Assembly: GCA_020632875.1 (NCBI GenBank)
Contig: JACKET010000026.1
Coordinates: forward strand, 1-64,000
DNA from: Alphaproteobacteria bacterium
GTDB lineage: Bacteria > Myxococcota_A > UBA796 > GCA-2862545
Length of the DNA stretch: 64,000 nucleotides
Direction of reading: 5' to 3'
A program made the translations under genes and the position numbers. The notes beneath the pieces are model-generated. The model was not told where the DNA came from, did no database searches, and saw nothing but the letters and a program-made list of their open reading frames with translations. Of this stretch, positions 63,722 to 64,000 are shown one piece after another; the stretch's first letter is position 1; every line of letters begins with the position of its first letter.

Positions 63722-64000
63722 TCAACGAATCCTGCGGAGTTGCTTCTCGATGTCGCGCTCTTTGATGGACTGTCGCTTGTCGTGCAGCTTCTTGCCCTTC
63801 GCGAGCGCGATCTCGACCTTCACGCGGGACCCTTTGAAGTAGACGTGGGTCGGGATGATGGTCATGCCGCGCTCGCGTGTGGCCTTGCGGAGCTTCGACA
63901 GCTCGTGCTGGTGGAGCAGCAGCTTGCGCGGGCGGCGGGGCTCGTGGTTCTCGCGGTTCGCGTGGTCGTACGGTGCGATGTAGAAGCCGAGCAGGTATGC
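63722..64000 (-). CDS. smpB: SsrA-binding protein SmpB (N-terminus cut by window)
   Basis: The last 92 codons are seen. They encode YLLGFYIAPYDHANRENHEP, RKLLLHQHELSKL, MTIIPTHVYF and the basic tail KGKKLHDKRQSIKERDIEKQ, all typical of SmpB. The protein delivers tmRNA to stalled ribosomes for trans-translation. The tmRNA gene itself is not visible in this window. Confidence 0.97.
   Translation of the reverse strand, partial: AYLLGFYIAPYDHANRENHEPRRPRKLLLHQHELSKLRKATRERGMTIIPTHVYFKGSRVKVEIALAKGKKLHDKRQSIKERDIEKQLRRIR

Overview
The window is GC-rich DNA from a bacterial chromosome with 58 supportable protein-coding genes, two of them cut by the window ends, and no rRNA, tRNA or CRISPR array that I could see. 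Several traits point to Myxococcota (old Deltaproteobacteria): lipoproteins and surface proteins with long Asp-Thr/Asp-Ala linkers, MopE-type metal-binding repeats, tails resembling MYXO-CTERM sorting signals, eukaryotic-like Ser/Thr kinases, a TIGR02996 companion domain, and a hybrid histidine kinase. The genus cannot be told from this sequence alone.

Layout. 1-5.3 kb: a truncated S9 peptidase, a TIGR02996/ATP-grasp pair, a PAAR spike with a coupled partner, and a zinc-ribbon protein. 5.4-8.5 kb: a TonB-dependent receptor and its lipoprotein. 8.5-10.6 kb: a hybrid histidine kinase. 10.6-17.2 kb: a tightly packed cluster of PEBP lipoprotein, MoxR AAA+ ATPase, DUF5682 protein, secreted protein, VWA protein and TerB-like protein. 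17.3-22.4 kb: unknown proteins, a 520-bp tandem repeat block, and a divergent SecY-like membrane protein coupled to a 565-residue unknown. 22.4-31.9 kb: a lectin-like surface protein, a solute-binding protein, a P-loop kinase, a phosphohexomutase, a hydrolase, chorismate mutase/prephenate dehydrogenase and an M23 peptidase. 32.0-34.7 kb: an APH-like kinase and an acyl-CoA dehydrogenase. 34.7-43.8 kb: a CxxCH lipoprotein, a Ser/Thr kinase, a truncated AbiEii-type toxin-antitoxin pair, an OmpA protein and a large MopE-repeat protein. 43.9-53.1 kb: a LysR regulator, a second Ser/Thr kinase, a MacAB-like exporter, recA and yifB. 53.2-53.9 kb: an intergenic stretch rich in inverted and tandem repeats. 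53.9-59.4 kb: a degenerate dihydroorotase and an alkyl-DHAP-synthase-like/Fe-S/lipid-kinase operon. 59.7-64 kb: housekeeping genes for HU, GTP cyclohydrolase II, RsmE, PrmA, VKOR-DsbA and SmpB.

Two genome-level habits stand out. First, at least eleven genes have a TANNNT -10 box ending 6-7 nt before the start codon, which implies leaderless mRNAs; other genes keep a purine-rich ribosome-binding site or overlap the upstream stop by ATGA/GTGA. Second, heptanucleotide tandem repeats of one sequence family (GACACCC and variants) and a 25-29 bp dispersed repeat occupy intergenic regions.

The best candidates for undescribed biology are the MoxR-DUF5682-VWA-TerB cluster, the SecY-like protein with a DUF2007-like C-terminus, and a possible sigma-54-driven short transcript ahead of the ether-lipid-like operon. 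All functions are read from sequence motifs and family knowledge; no database search was run.
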